Shown in pieces: positions 44,962 through 53,500 of a stretch of DNA of 64,000 bases. The notes under the pieces were generated by a model that saw nothing but the letters and a program-made list of their open reading frames with translations, did not search any database and was not told the DNA's origin. The position numbers were made by a program, and so were the translations under genes. The stretch spans positions 1-64,000 of the forward strand of contig DAOOIT010000016.1 of assembly GCA_035384565.1 (NCBI GenBank), given 5' to 3'. The stretch comes from Planctomycetota bacterium (lineage in GTDB: Bacteria > Planctomycetota > PUPC01 > DSUN01). Position 1 is the stretch's first letter. Every line of letters begins with the position of its first letter.

Positions 44962-47676
44962 TCACTCCTTGTGTGAAGCGAGGGCTGTGGCCACCTCGCC
45001 GGCCGCGTCGAAGAGGCGTCGGCTGCGCTCTTGCCAGCCGAAGGGCGCGATGTCCTGGCAGCGCAGGCGCCAGAGGCGCATCAGGTTGGTTCGCACGTCG
45101 AGGAGTTGCTGACAGCTACGAGCGAGGTCGGCGGGCAGGGGTTGGTGCTTGTTCAACAAGGCTTTCTCGATGAAGACTCGGGCCTCGGCCTCCTGGTTGC
45201 CCTCGCGGGCGCACTCGAGGCGAATGGTCGTCACAGGGCCATCGGGGCCCGGGGCGAAGAGGTCGGTGCAGCTCCGCCCGAGGCCGGTCTCGTCGGCGTG
45301 CGAATGGAAGTAACGGTTGAAGAGCGTGCCGCCGCTGCCGCCCACAATGCCCCAGTCAGGCTTGCCGTCGCCGAGGAGTTGCGCGCCGATGTGCCAGTAG
45401 TCGCCGCCGACGCGGCCGTTGCCGGCCCGGCCATAGACCAGCGTGCTCTCCATCCACATACGGAATGACCAGGGCGGCGGGAAGCCGATCAGCAGCAGGG
45501 CCGAGCCGCTGCGGTTGAAGTTGAGGATAACCTGGTTCGGGTCGTACTGCCAGCCATAGAGGCGCCGCACGGCGGGGTCGGGGATGTCGCCGCCGTAGAC
45601 CACCGAGTTCCAGCGGACGGGCACGGTGGCCTTGGTCGCCGGGTCGTAGACGTAGGCTCGCTGGGGCTGGTGCGACTCGGCGAGCCAGCCGGCCTCGGGC
45701 AGAATGCGGCGGAACATGGCCGCCGTGGGCGGGTCAGGCCCCATGTCGCCAGCGATCCCGAGTACGACCCGGTCGCCCAGCCCTTTGGCCTTCAGCCGTT
45801 CGTGAAGCGCGACGAGCAGGGGGCGCCAGGCGGCCTCGCACTCGGGCGTGCCGTACTGGGGGAGCTTGACGCTCTCGCGCCTGCCCGTGGCGGGGTCAAT
45901 GACTGTGACGCGGGCGCCATAGAAGGAGGCGTAATCGCGCGGCCCCTTCCACGTGCGGTTCGACGCCTCGTAGCCCCAGGCGTTCAGCGAGACGAATCGC
46001 AAGCGGCCGTGGGTCTTGAGCGCCGCGTCGAGATAGCGGTCGAACCGGCTGAAGTCGTAGCGATACGAGCCGTCGGGCTGCTTGAGCCAGGGCACGAGCG
46101 ATTCGGGGTTGCCCATTTGGGATTCGGCGAGCAAGGGGATGAGGAGGCCAATGTTGCCCATCTCGCCCATCAGCGCCAGGCTCTTCTCGATGAGCCGCCA
46201 ATGCGCGTCGGACCAGGGCTCGACCTTGTAGTATCGAGCCAGGGTGTCGGGCGACTGATAGATGTGGAGGAGCGTCGCATAGTCCTTCACGTCGGGAAGG
46301 GTCCAGTCGCACACATGTAGTTCGAGGGTGCCGGCGAAGGCCCGGCCTTGCGCTTCGATGGCCAGTTCGCCGGTGTAGCGGCCGGCAGGAGCGCCCTTAG
46401 GCACCCTGGCCGATACCCAGATGGCCACGGCCGTGGCGTTGGCTGGCGGGGCGTCGAGAAGCATGTCGAAACGGGTGCCGCCCTCGGCGCCGGCATCGCG
46501 CTTCCAACGGGGCGGCGTGACGGGCATGCCCATCTGGCGCAGCGCGTCGGGCCAGAAGGGGTTGGGCACGCCGTAGCGCACGCGGATCGCCTCGGCGGGG
46601 ATGAGGCCGCTGCCGCTTACCTGCTTGAGAGCCGCGGCCCTGGCCGAGAGGCCCCTCAGCGGCTCGTCGCTGGCCACGATGGCCTGGCCGGCGAAGGTGC
46701 CGTTGCGGGCGCCCACGATGCGCACCTTGCCTCGGCTCTCGTTGGCCGCCGACAGCGCGGGCTCGAAGAGCGTGCGCGTCGTGTCCACGGTCCACACCTG
46801 GATGCCGCCCGGTCCGGTCCTTGTGGCTCCATCCTGAGCGTCCAGGCGGAGTTCGAGGCGGCCCAGGCCCACCGTGGCGGCGATGGCGTCGGGCTGCCGC
46901 ATGCACTGGGGCGGGTAGGTGCCGCGGTGCATCTCGATGGCGAGCACGTTCGCGCCGTTGCGCAGGGGGCCGAGCGGGATCGCGACGGGACCGAATGCCC
47001 GCTCGCGCAGCGCCCACTGCGGGCACCGGAGGTCGTTGGTGTCGAGGGGTCGGGGGCGGCCCTTCTCCAGGCTGTCGCGGTAGAAGAAGGCTTCGGGCGG
47101 GTATGCCTCAGCGGGGGTGCCGGGGCGCAGATTGCCCTCTGGCAGGTGCGCGCGGGCGACTTCGACGCCGTTGAGGTAGGCCACGAAGCCGCCGCGGCAG
47201 CTCAGCGCGAGCGTGAGCCTGCGCACCTTCGTGCGGTCGGCCACGGCGAAGCGGCCGCGCAGGCACACCAGGCCCACGGCGGGCAGAAACGGGTCCGTGC
47301 CGCGGAGGCGCGTGCTGATTCCCTCCTGGCTCATCTCGCCGATGAGCTTGAGGTCTTTCACGCCGTGCTCGAACTCCTGGCCGGGGGCGAGGAGCCAGTC
47401 GTCATCGTCGAAGTCGGGTGCGGCCCAGTTCGATGGCGGCGCCTCGGGGAACATCGCGGCCAGGCTGTCGGGTCTGGGTGCCTGGGCACCCTCGTCCGCG
47501 AACACAGGTGGGAACGTGGTGTAGTGCTTGCGCCAGTAGTGGCGCTGGGTAAGGAGGGCTTCGCCGCCGCTCAGCGGCTCGGCTCCAGAGACGGGAGGGC
47601 CGCCGAGCGCCGACACCAGAAGAGCCATGAGCACTACGAGGGGGGGGCGCACAAGGAGCGAAGGCCCCCCAGACAT
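44962..47676 (-). CDS. Secreted GH123/DUF4091-like glycosidase, paralogue 3
   Basis: The 904-residue protein follows the plan of the two other paralogues: QRHYWRKHYTTFPPVFADEG, a jelly roll (LALSCRGGFVAYLNGVEVAR, NGANVLAIEMHRG), then LLHIYQSPDTLARYYKVEPW and LYGWQYDPNQVILNFN in the barrel. A signal peptide (LVVLMALLVSALGGPPVSGA) makes the ATG at 47676 likely, though only GGA precedes it. An in-frame ATG at 47802, 5 nt after the upstream stop, would give a longer N-terminus read through a GTCATTCCGAG repeat arm. It lies in a tight operon and its stop is 3 nt from the next start. Confidence 0.65.
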   Translation of the reverse strand: MSGGPSLLVRPPLVVLMALLVSALGGPPVSGAEPLSGGEALLTQRHYWRKHYTTFPPVFADEGAQAPRPDSLAAMFPEAPPSNWAAPDFDDDDWLLAPGQEFEHGVKDLKLIGEMSQEGISTRLRGTDPFLPAVGLVCLRGRFAVADRTKVRRLTLALSCRGGFVAYLNGVEVARAHLPEGNLRPGTPAEAYPPEAFFYRDSLEKGRPRPLDTNDLRCPQWALRERAFGPVAIPLGPLRNGANVLAIEMHRGTYPPQCMRQPDAIAATVGLGRLELRLDAQDGATRTGPGGIQVWTVDTTRTLFEPALSAANESRGKVRIVGARNGTFAGQAIVASDEPLRGLSARAAALKQVSGSGLIPAEAIRVRYGVPNPFWPDALRQMGMPVTPPRWKRDAGAEGGTRFDMLLDAPPANATAVAIWVSARVPKGAPAGRYTGELAIEAQGRAFAGTLELHVCDWTLPDVKDYATLLHIYQSPDTLARYYKVEPWSDAHWRLIEKSLALMGEMGNIGLLIPLLAESQMGNPESLVPWLKQPDGSYRYDFSRFDRYLDAALKTHGRLRFVSLNAWGYEASNRTWKGPRDYASFYGARVTVIDPATGRRESVKLPQYGTPECEAAWRPLLVALHERLKAKGLGDRVVLGIAGDMGPDPPTAAMFRRILPEAGWLAESHQPQRAYVYDPATKATVPVRWNSVVYGGDIPDPAVRRLYGWQYDPNQVILNFNRSGSALLLIGFPPPWSFRMWMESTLVYGRAGNGRVGGDYWHIGAQLLGDGKPDWGIVGGSGGTLFNRYFHSHADETGLGRSCTDLFAPGPDGPVTTIRLECAREGNQEAEARVFIEKALLNKHQPLPADLARSCQQLLDVRTNLMRLWRLRCQDIAPFGWQERSRRLFDAAGEVATALASHKE

Positions 47677-47677
47677 G

Positions 47678-47714
47678 GTCATTCCGAGTGGTGTCTTGCG
47701 AAGTCGAGGAATCT
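47678..47714. repeat. GTCATTCCGAG-type repeat arm next to a start codon
   Basis: GTCATTCCGAG (47678-47688) through AGTCGAGGAATCTG matches one arm of a repeat type widespread in bacterial genomes. It ends 1 nt from the ATG at 47676. Confidence 0.6.
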
Positions 47715-47807
47715 GCCGTCTGCTGGAGCCGAGAAGAGTCGCCTCGCCTTCGTTCGGCATGCGCAACCCCATTGCTGCGTCCACCGTGCGCCAGGGCATC
47801 ATGAGAG

Positions 47808-50051
47808 TTACTGCTCCGGGAAGTTCAGGGGGTTCAGCGGGTCGGTGCCTGCCTTCTTCTCCTCTTCGTTCGAGTAGCCGTCGCCATCGGCGTCCGGGTC
47901 GGCGTTGTCGCCGATGCCGTCGCCATCGGTGTCGCGCCACTCCTTCGGGTCGCGGGGGAAGGCGTCCCAGGGCACGGCCGAGGCGTTCGGCACCCCGTCG
48001 CCGTCCCAGTCGAGTTCCTCGTTGTCGGGCACGCCGTTCTTGTTCAAGTCGTCCGCCTTGCCGTCGCCGTCAATGTCGGCGTCGAGGTTGTCGCCGATGC
48101 GGTCACCATCCACGTCGGCCTGCTCCTCACGCTCGAGGGGGAAGGCATCTTTGGCATCGGGCGCGCCGTCGTTATCGTCGTCATCGTCCTGATCGTTGGG
48201 CTGGCCGTCGCCGTCGCTGTCGGGCGGGGCGCCCTCGGTGACAAGGAGGGCGATGTCCACACTGAAGGGCGGTGCGACGAAGGTCTGCGTGCCGGCGGGG
48301 GCGTCGAGGCGGGCGAGGATGGCGGCGTCGGTGGGGCTGTACCAGTAGGCTTTGGCGGCCTGAGGCACGTCTACGGTGACTTGGAGGTCTTTGACCTCGC
48401 CGCGGTCGTGGTCCCACGTGTGGTGACGGGGCTGGCCGGCGGGCGTCTGTGCGCATTGGGCGCAGGCGCCGTGGTGGAGGTAGACGCCGGCGCGCCGGTC
48501 GGAGCGGAGGCCGTACGCCCGCACATCCTTGGCCTGCAACCCGGCCAGGTGGACGGGCATCGGCCTCACGCCGGCATCCAGGCAGTGGGCGAAGTCCTGG
48601 AGGGCCTTGGTGTACTGCCGCTCTTCGGGGCCGATCCAGATGTTCATGTGGTGGCCGTCCTTGGCGTAGGACGTTTCCCAGAAGATGAAGGAGACTTGGT
48701 TGAAGAAGGCGCTCCAGAGTCGGACGCGCATGCGGCGGGCGGAGCCTGGGTCCCACACGCCGCCGATGCCCTGGGGGATGAGTTCGGGTTTGCCGCCGCC
48801 GTTGCCCTGCTCGCCGTAGACGACGGGCTTGCCGTGCCGTTTGTGGTTCCTGGCGTTGCCGGCCGATGCCTGGTCGGAGGCGAGTTCGTCTTCGCGGCCG
48901 TACCAGTGGGGGGCCGAGATGTCAATGCCGGCCAGATCGGGTCGCTCCCAGCTCGTGGCCAGGGGCTTGCCGTAGGGGTCAATGGACTTCAGGTAGGGGA
49001 TGGTGATGGCGTACCAGCCGTCGGCGGCTTTCTGCTCGTTGAGGAGTTCCCAGAAGTCCACGTAGGCGCCCCAGCGGTCCACCGAGTACTTGATGAGGGC
49101 TTTGACTTTGGCCATGCCCACGGCGTCGTCGGGCTGGTCATTGAAGACGCGGGCAAAGCCGAAGATGCCATAGAAATTGCGGATGCCATACTTCATCGTG
49201 AGCTGGAGCATCTCGTCCACCATCGCCGCCTGTTCCCAGCGGATGCGGGCGGGGGTGGCGGCTTTGGGGTCGTAGTGGATGTCGAAGACGGGGATGGAGA
49301 AGTTGTGGGGCGAGAAGCGCCAGAGGTTGAAGCCGGCGCGAGCGTGGCGGCCGAAGTAGACGTCGCCGTTTTGCGGATTCATCGAGGGGCCGCGGGCAAA
49401 CATCGCTCCAGGCGGCGGGGCGGGGCGCTCGCCGCCATGTGTGTCGAGGCGGAAGGGACCCTCCATGGACTTCTGGTCCATCGCTGATCCGTTGTGGTTG
49501 CCATCGAAGACGCCGTCCTGGGTGCCGATGGGCCAGAAGGGGCTGCCGTCTTCGTAGATGAAGGTGAAGGGGTTCGCGGGGTTGATGCGCACCCAGCCCT
49601 TGGGCGGGATGCGGGGTTTGACGACCTTGAAGGCTCCCTTGCCCTCCGTGCTCTGGCCCTGGGCATTGCGGAAGACCCATTCGTAGGACCACTCGCCCAC
49701 CTCGCTCGGGGCGTAGCGGGCCTTCCAGGTGTCGGCGGGGTCGCAGGGCCAGACGGCGTCGGATCGCTCGCGGCCCTTGGCATCCTTGAACTGGTGGATG
49801 ACCGGCTTCTGGGGCTTCGAGGAGCCGTAGAAGAAGCCACCGACCTTGGGCTTCTTGCCGCTGGGCGACGTGAGGGCCACGTCAATCGTCACGTCCCAGT
49901 TCGGGTCGGTATACCTGCCCTCATGCTGGAAGGTCAGCTCAATGACCTGGTAAGGCATGAGGCGCGGGGTGTTCTGGGTGACCTTCACCTCGAGGGCCCA
50001 GGCGGGCGCGAGCCCGCCGAAAGCCAACGCCAATGCCACCGGCCATCGCAT
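47808..50051 (-). CDS. Secreted DUF5060 glycosidase-like protein with calcium-binding TSP3 repeats
   Basis: The ATG at 50051 has GGAGG 8 nt upstream and opens a signal peptide (WPVALALAFGGLAPAWA). Of 747 residues, ~20-105 are a DUF5060 sandwich (LTFQHEGRYTDPNWDVTIDV, YAPSEVGEWSYEWVFRN). Residues ~130-520 are a TIM-barrel-like region (GSPFWPIGTQDGVFDGNHNG, FWELLNEQKAADGWYA, KPVVYGEQGNGGG) with Glu residues in LLNEQ and YGEQG as candidate catalytic pair. The last ~130 residues are thrombospondin type-3 repeats (DSDGDGQPNDQDDDDDNDG, DWDGDGVPNAS, DTDGDGIGDNADPDADGDG), rigid calcium-binding spacers. It lies 14 nt after the polyferredoxin gene. Confidence 0.78.
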   Translation of the reverse strand: MRWPVALALAFGGLAPAWALEVKVTQNTPRLMPYQVIELTFQHEGRYTDPNWDVTIDVALTSPSGKKPKVGGFFYGSSKPQKPVIHQFKDAKGRERSDAVWPCDPADTWKARYAPSEVGEWSYEWVFRNAQGQSTEGKGAFKVVKPRIPPKGWVRINPANPFTFIYEDGSPFWPIGTQDGVFDGNHNGSAMDQKSMEGPFRLDTHGGERPAPPPGAMFARGPSMNPQNGDVYFGRHARAGFNLWRFSPHNFSIPVFDIHYDPKAATPARIRWEQAAMVDEMLQLTMKYGIRNFYGIFGFARVFNDQPDDAVGMAKVKALIKYSVDRWGAYVDFWELLNEQKAADGWYAITIPYLKSIDPYGKPLATSWERPDLAGIDISAPHWYGREDELASDQASAGNARNHKRHGKPVVYGEQGNGGGKPELIPQGIGGVWDPGSARRMRVRLWSAFFNQVSFIFWETSYAKDGHHMNIWIGPEERQYTKALQDFAHCLDAGVRPMPVHLAGLQAKDVRAYGLRSDRRAGVYLHHGACAQCAQTPAGQPRHHTWDHDRGEVKDLQVTVDVPQAAKAYWYSPTDAAILARLDAPAGTQTFVAPPFSVDIALLVTEGAPPDSDGDGQPNDQDDDDDNDGAPDAKDAFPLEREEQADVDGDRIGDNLDADIDGDGKADDLNKNGVPDNEELDWDGDGVPNASAVPWDAFPRDPKEWRDTDGDGIGDNADPDADGDGYSNEEEKKAGTDPLNPLNFPEQ

Positions 50052-50065
50052 CAGTGTCGCCTCCG

Positions 50066-51814
50066 TCACTTGAGGAAATCGGGCAGGTAGCTATCGCCGG
50101 AGTCCTTGGGCTGGAGCTTCTTGCGCTGCTCCTCGCGCTGGCGGCGCTCGGCCTCGCGGAGTGCGCGGTAGGAGCCGCGCGTGAGGCGATCCTCGTTGCC
50201 CGGCCCGGCGATGACGACGATGGAGCTCTCGGCCATCAGGTGCTTCTGCTTGGCATTGATGTGGTAGCAGCGGCTCTGGCACAGGCCGCAGCCGTTGCAC
50301 TTGTCGGCGAGCACGACGGGCGCGGAGAAGCCGCTGCCTTCGACCGGCTGGCCGTCGTCGCCGATCTCGACGTGGACGCGGACGAACTCGATGGCGTCGT
50401 AGCCGGCGGCCTTGCACTCGTCGAAGCACATCTGGCAGGCCTCGGTGCCGAGGTGCGGCAGGCAGGTGGCCTCGTTGACGATGGCCAGGCCGATGCGGGC
50501 GGCGCGCTTCTCGTCGAGCGGCAGGGCGCGAATCGCGCCCGTGGGGCACACCTGGCCGCAGTTGTTGCACTTCGGCTCGCAGCCGACCCAGTCGGGCACC
50601 ACCTGCGGCGTCCACAGGCTCTCAAGGCCGTGCTCGAAGCCCATCGGCTGAAGGACGTTGAACGGACAGGCCTTGAGGCACTGGCCGCAGCGGACGCACA
50701 GGCGCAGGAAGTCGGGCTCGGGCACGCTGCCCGGCGGGCGCAGCGGCGGGTGGTCGGGCGGCGCGCCGCGGAGCTGGCGAATCCCGACCGCTGCGGCCAG
50801 ACCCGCCCCCAAGCCCATCGCGAAGCCGCGGCGCGAAACAGGGCCGTCGCTGGCGCCGGATGTGCGACGCGCGAGGCGCCGCCAGCCGAACTCGATGGCG
50901 TTGACGGGACACACCTTGCCACAGGTCTGGCAGAAAGTGCAGTCGAGGGCGCGGGTGGTGAAATCGGGCCTGATGGCGTCGAAGGAACATGCCCGCGCAC
51001 ACTTGCCGCATTGGATGCACGCCGGCGTCACCTTGCGCTCGGTCAGCCGGAGGACGTTCGCCACGGAGAAGACTGCGCCACTGGGACACAGGTACCGGCA
51101 CCAGAAGCGGGCGGCGAGCAGGCCCAGCGCGATCGTGAGCACGAACAGCCCGATGGAGAGGTAGTGCCCCGCGTGCATCGGCGGGATGAGGTACCAGCCC
51201 TTCGCCAGACCGAGTTGCACGGGGGCGGCCAGATACATCATCCCGCGCGTGAACACGGGGATGGCGGCGACGAAGCCCGACAGCAGCACGCCGCACGCCG
51301 CGGCGGCGAGGAGGCCGCCGAGCACATAGTACCGCAGATGCACCCACCAGCCGCGGCGCCGCGCTTCCCCCACCTTCTCGTCCCTGCGCTCTGCGTGGGA
51401 GCGTGTCTGCCGACGCTCTGCGTCGCGGGCACGGAGGGCCGCGGAGCGGCCGAAGAGGCGTCCCCAGGCGGAGCGCAGGGATGAGAGCGCGACATGGAAC
51501 AGGTCGAGGAGGGTGCCGAAGGGGCAAACATAAGCGCAGAAGCCGCGCGGGATGACCAGGCACACGGCCAGCAGTGCGGCCGCCCAGGCGAGCGACCAGA
51601 CCCAGGCTCGCGCCGCAATGGCCGTCGAGACGCTCACGAGCGGGTCGAGTGCGAGGAATGCCTCGGCCTCGACCATCTCGCGCGCGGCCCGCGCCTCCGC
51701 GTGGTGGCGCACGTCATAGGGCCAGCAGACGGAGAAGAAGAGGGCGAGGAAGAGGAGGAAGCAAGCAGATTGAATCGGCCGGCGGAGTCTGCCAATGGCG
51801 CGGAGCAGGAACAA
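50066..51814 (-). CDS. Membrane-bound polyferredoxin (NapH/NosR-like electron-transfer protein)
   Basis: The 582-residue protein has about five membrane spans and two FCAYVCPFGTL/WCRYLCPSGA motifs (CxxxCP), as in NapH/NosR/CcoG proteins. Four or more [4Fe-4S] motifs follow: CIQCGKCARACSFDA, CTFCQTCGKVCPVNA, CVRCGQCLKACPFN, CNNCGQVCPTGA and CNGCGLCQSRC. RRGFAMGLGAG in the middle is Tat-like, suggesting a fusion of a NapH-like membrane part with a NapG-like exported ferredoxin. It passes electrons across or along the membrane. The upstream FMN-binding gene would supply the missing flavin module of a NosR/Rnf-type conduit. The TTG start at 51814 is uncertain because a repeat abuts it. Confidence 0.82.
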   Translation of the reverse strand: MFLLRAIGRLRRPIQSACFLLFLALFFSVCWPYDVRHHAEARAAREMVEAEAFLALDPLVSVSTAIAARAWVWSLAWAAALLAVCLVIPRGFCAYVCPFGTLLDLFHVALSSLRSAWGRLFGRSAALRARDAERRQTRSHAERRDEKVGEARRRGWWVHLRYYVLGGLLAAAACGVLLSGFVAAIPVFTRGMMYLAAPVQLGLAKGWYLIPPMHAGHYLSIGLFVLTIALGLLAARFWCRYLCPSGAVFSVANVLRLTERKVTPACIQCGKCARACSFDAIRPDFTTRALDCTFCQTCGKVCPVNAIEFGWRRLARRTSGASDGPVSRRGFAMGLGAGLAAAVGIRQLRGAPPDHPPLRPPGSVPEPDFLRLCVRCGQCLKACPFNVLQPMGFEHGLESLWTPQVVPDWVGCEPKCNNCGQVCPTGAIRALPLDEKRAARIGLAIVNEATCLPHLGTEACQMCFDECKAAGYDAIEFVRVHVEIGDDGQPVEGSGFSAPVVLADKCNGCGLCQSRCYHINAKQKHLMAESSIVVIAGPGNEDRLTRGSYRALREAERRQREEQRKKLQPKDSGDSYLPDFLK

Positions 51815-51854
51815 GAGAGAGCCCTCGACTTTGCTTGGCTCCGCTCGGGATCAC
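51815..51854. repeat. GTGATCCCGAGCGG-type repeat arm next to a start codon
   Basis: Read on the minus strand it runs GTGATCCCGAGCGGAGCC to AGGGCTCTC and ends at the TTG start at 51814. It belongs to the same family as 47678-47714 and 27474-27554. Confidence 0.55.
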
Positions 51855-51980
51855 GAAGGCCGACTGGGCCGCGTCCCCTCAGTACCGCCCCACAAGGAAG
51901 GGCGTGCAGTTCTGGTGGCACAGCCCCTAGGCTGTGGACGAAGCGGGGCGTGCGCCCAGGCGGCGTTCATGAGCAGGCGT

Positions 51981-53393
51981 TCATTTCATCGCCCCGGCGA
52001 GGGCCTTCGCGGTGGCGTTCACGATGGCCTCGGAGGTGATGGTGGCGCAGGTGACGGCGTCAATCCCCTTGACGCTCTGCTTGGCGACGATCTGCTCGGG
52101 GACGGCGACGAGCGAGCTGTAGTATTGCTTGTCTTCGAAGCGGCTGACTCGGACCGATTCGATGCGGCCGGCGGCGACGGTGACGGTGACCTCGAGCGGC
52201 CCGGCGTAGGAGATGCTGGTCGCGCGGTAGGCGCCGTCGGGGATGCGCTTGAGGTCCAGGGCATCGTAGACCTTGATGGCGTCTATGTTGGCCTGGGCGC
52301 GGTTGCGGAGGCGCTCGATCTGGCCCTTGCGCTGGCCGATGGGCTGGATTTCGAGGACCTTCTGGTAGCGGGCGACGGCGTCGGAGTAGCGGCCGTGGAG
52401 GCGGCAGACGTCCCCGGCGGCGAGGTGGCCTTCGGCCACCCAGCTCTGGTCGCCGCGCTCGTCGGGCCGCGCCATGGCGGCGGCGAGTCGGAGGGCCTTC
52501 TCAGGCTCGCCCATTTCGGACCAGAGCTTGACGATGCCGGCCGACACATAGCCGTCCACCTCGCGCATCTTGGCCACGGCCATGGCCTTGCTACCGAGGC
52601 GCCAGTAGCATTCGGCCAGGCGCACCGTGTTGAACACGCTGAGCTTCTGGCGGGCGGCCACCTTCTCCCACCAGAAGGCGGCCCGCGCCCAGTCCTGCAT
52701 CAGGTTGAAGTAGCTGTTGGCCAACGCCTCCATGGTGCGCGTGAGCACGGGGGGATTGTCTTTGTGCACGGTGAGGAGGTGGTGGAGGAAGCGGATGCCG
52801 CTCTTCCAGCGGCTGGGGTTCTCGTTGATGGTGCTCCAGAGGTATTGCCCGATGTTCTTCGAGGGGTTCCAGGGGCCTTGGGGCTTCTCGGGCCACGAGA
52901 GGTCGAGGCTCTGGGGATAGTCGAGGGGCGTGGCCTCGTACCAGTCGGGCGGCGTAGCGCCCGCCTTACGGATGAGCGCAGCCACCTCGGCTTGCGAACG
53001 TGCGCCGGCCTTGGGGCTGGGCTCCGACTTGGCCTCCGGCTCGGGGTCCGATGCCACCGGGGTCTTGGCGGCCTGCGGGGTCTCCTCGTCGTCGGGCGCC
53101 TCGCCGTGCTCAGGAGGCTGGGCCTTTGTGGCGGCCTTCGATTCGGCGCCGGGCTTCTCATTCAGCACGATGCGCCGGCCGCCGATGGTGACGGCGTGGA
53201 CGCGCGAGACGGGGAACCGCATCTTCGTCTCGGCCCCGCCCATCGTCACGTTGAAGGTGATGGAGTCTTTGGACTCCTCGACCACGCTGCCGCGGATCCG
53301 CTGGCCGTTGAGGAGTTCGACCTCGTCGGCGAGCGCAAGGCCCGACATCAGCAGCGAACCCGCAAGAAGCACTGCCATCACGTAGACCCGCAT
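51981..53393 (-). CDS. Exported FMN-binding-domain protein with TPR-like region
   Basis: The ATG at 53393 (GGAG upstream) opens a signal peptide (MAVLLAGSLLMSGLALA). The 470-residue protein then has a small beta domain (VELLNGQRIRGSVVEES), a Pro/Glu/Ala linker and TPR-like helices (AEGHLAAGDVCRLHGRYSDA, VARYQKVLEIQ). The last ~85 residues are an FMN-bind domain: YAGPLEVTVTVAAGRIESVR and GIDAVTCATITSEAI. The DAVTCAT motif fits the D-x-x-T-G-A-T covalent flavinylation site, with Cys replacing Gly. A flavin-bearing exported subunit next to the polyferredoxin is the logic of NosR/Rnf systems. Flavinylation needs ApbE, not seen here. Confidence 0.75.
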   Translation of the reverse strand: MRVYVMAVLLAGSLLMSGLALADEVELLNGQRIRGSVVEESKDSITFNVTMGGAETKMRFPVSRVHAVTIGGRRIVLNEKPGAESKAATKAQPPEHGEAPDDEETPQAAKTPVASDPEPEAKSEPSPKAGARSQAEVAALIRKAGATPPDWYEATPLDYPQSLDLSWPEKPQGPWNPSKNIGQYLWSTINENPSRWKSGIRFLHHLLTVHKDNPPVLTRTMEALANSYFNLMQDWARAAFWWEKVAARQKLSVFNTVRLAECYWRLGSKAMAVAKMREVDGYVSAGIVKLWSEMGEPEKALRLAAAMARPDERGDQSWVAEGHLAAGDVCRLHGRYSDAVARYQKVLEIQPIGQRKGQIERLRNRAQANIDAIKVYDALDLKRIPDGAYRATSISYAGPLEVTVTVAAGRIESVRVSRFEDKQYYSSLVAVPEQIVAKQSVKGIDAVTCATITSEAIVNATAKALAGAMK

Positions 53394-53422
53394 GCTCGGT
53401 TTCTCCAAGGCCCTGGGTCGCA

Positions 53423-53452
53423 ATTCAAGCACGAAGGGGCGCTGGCCGTCAA
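53423..53452 (-). promoter_or_regulatory. Promoter candidate of the FMN-binding gene
   Basis: TTGACG (53447-53452, minus strand) and TTGAAT (53423-53428) are 18 bp apart, 30 nt before the ATG. The -10 equals that of the PEP-CTERM gene. Confidence 0.45.
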
Positions 53453-53500
53453 GCGCGAAGGCCGACGGAGCGACCCGGCCATCCCACGAAGGGGCTGGCG

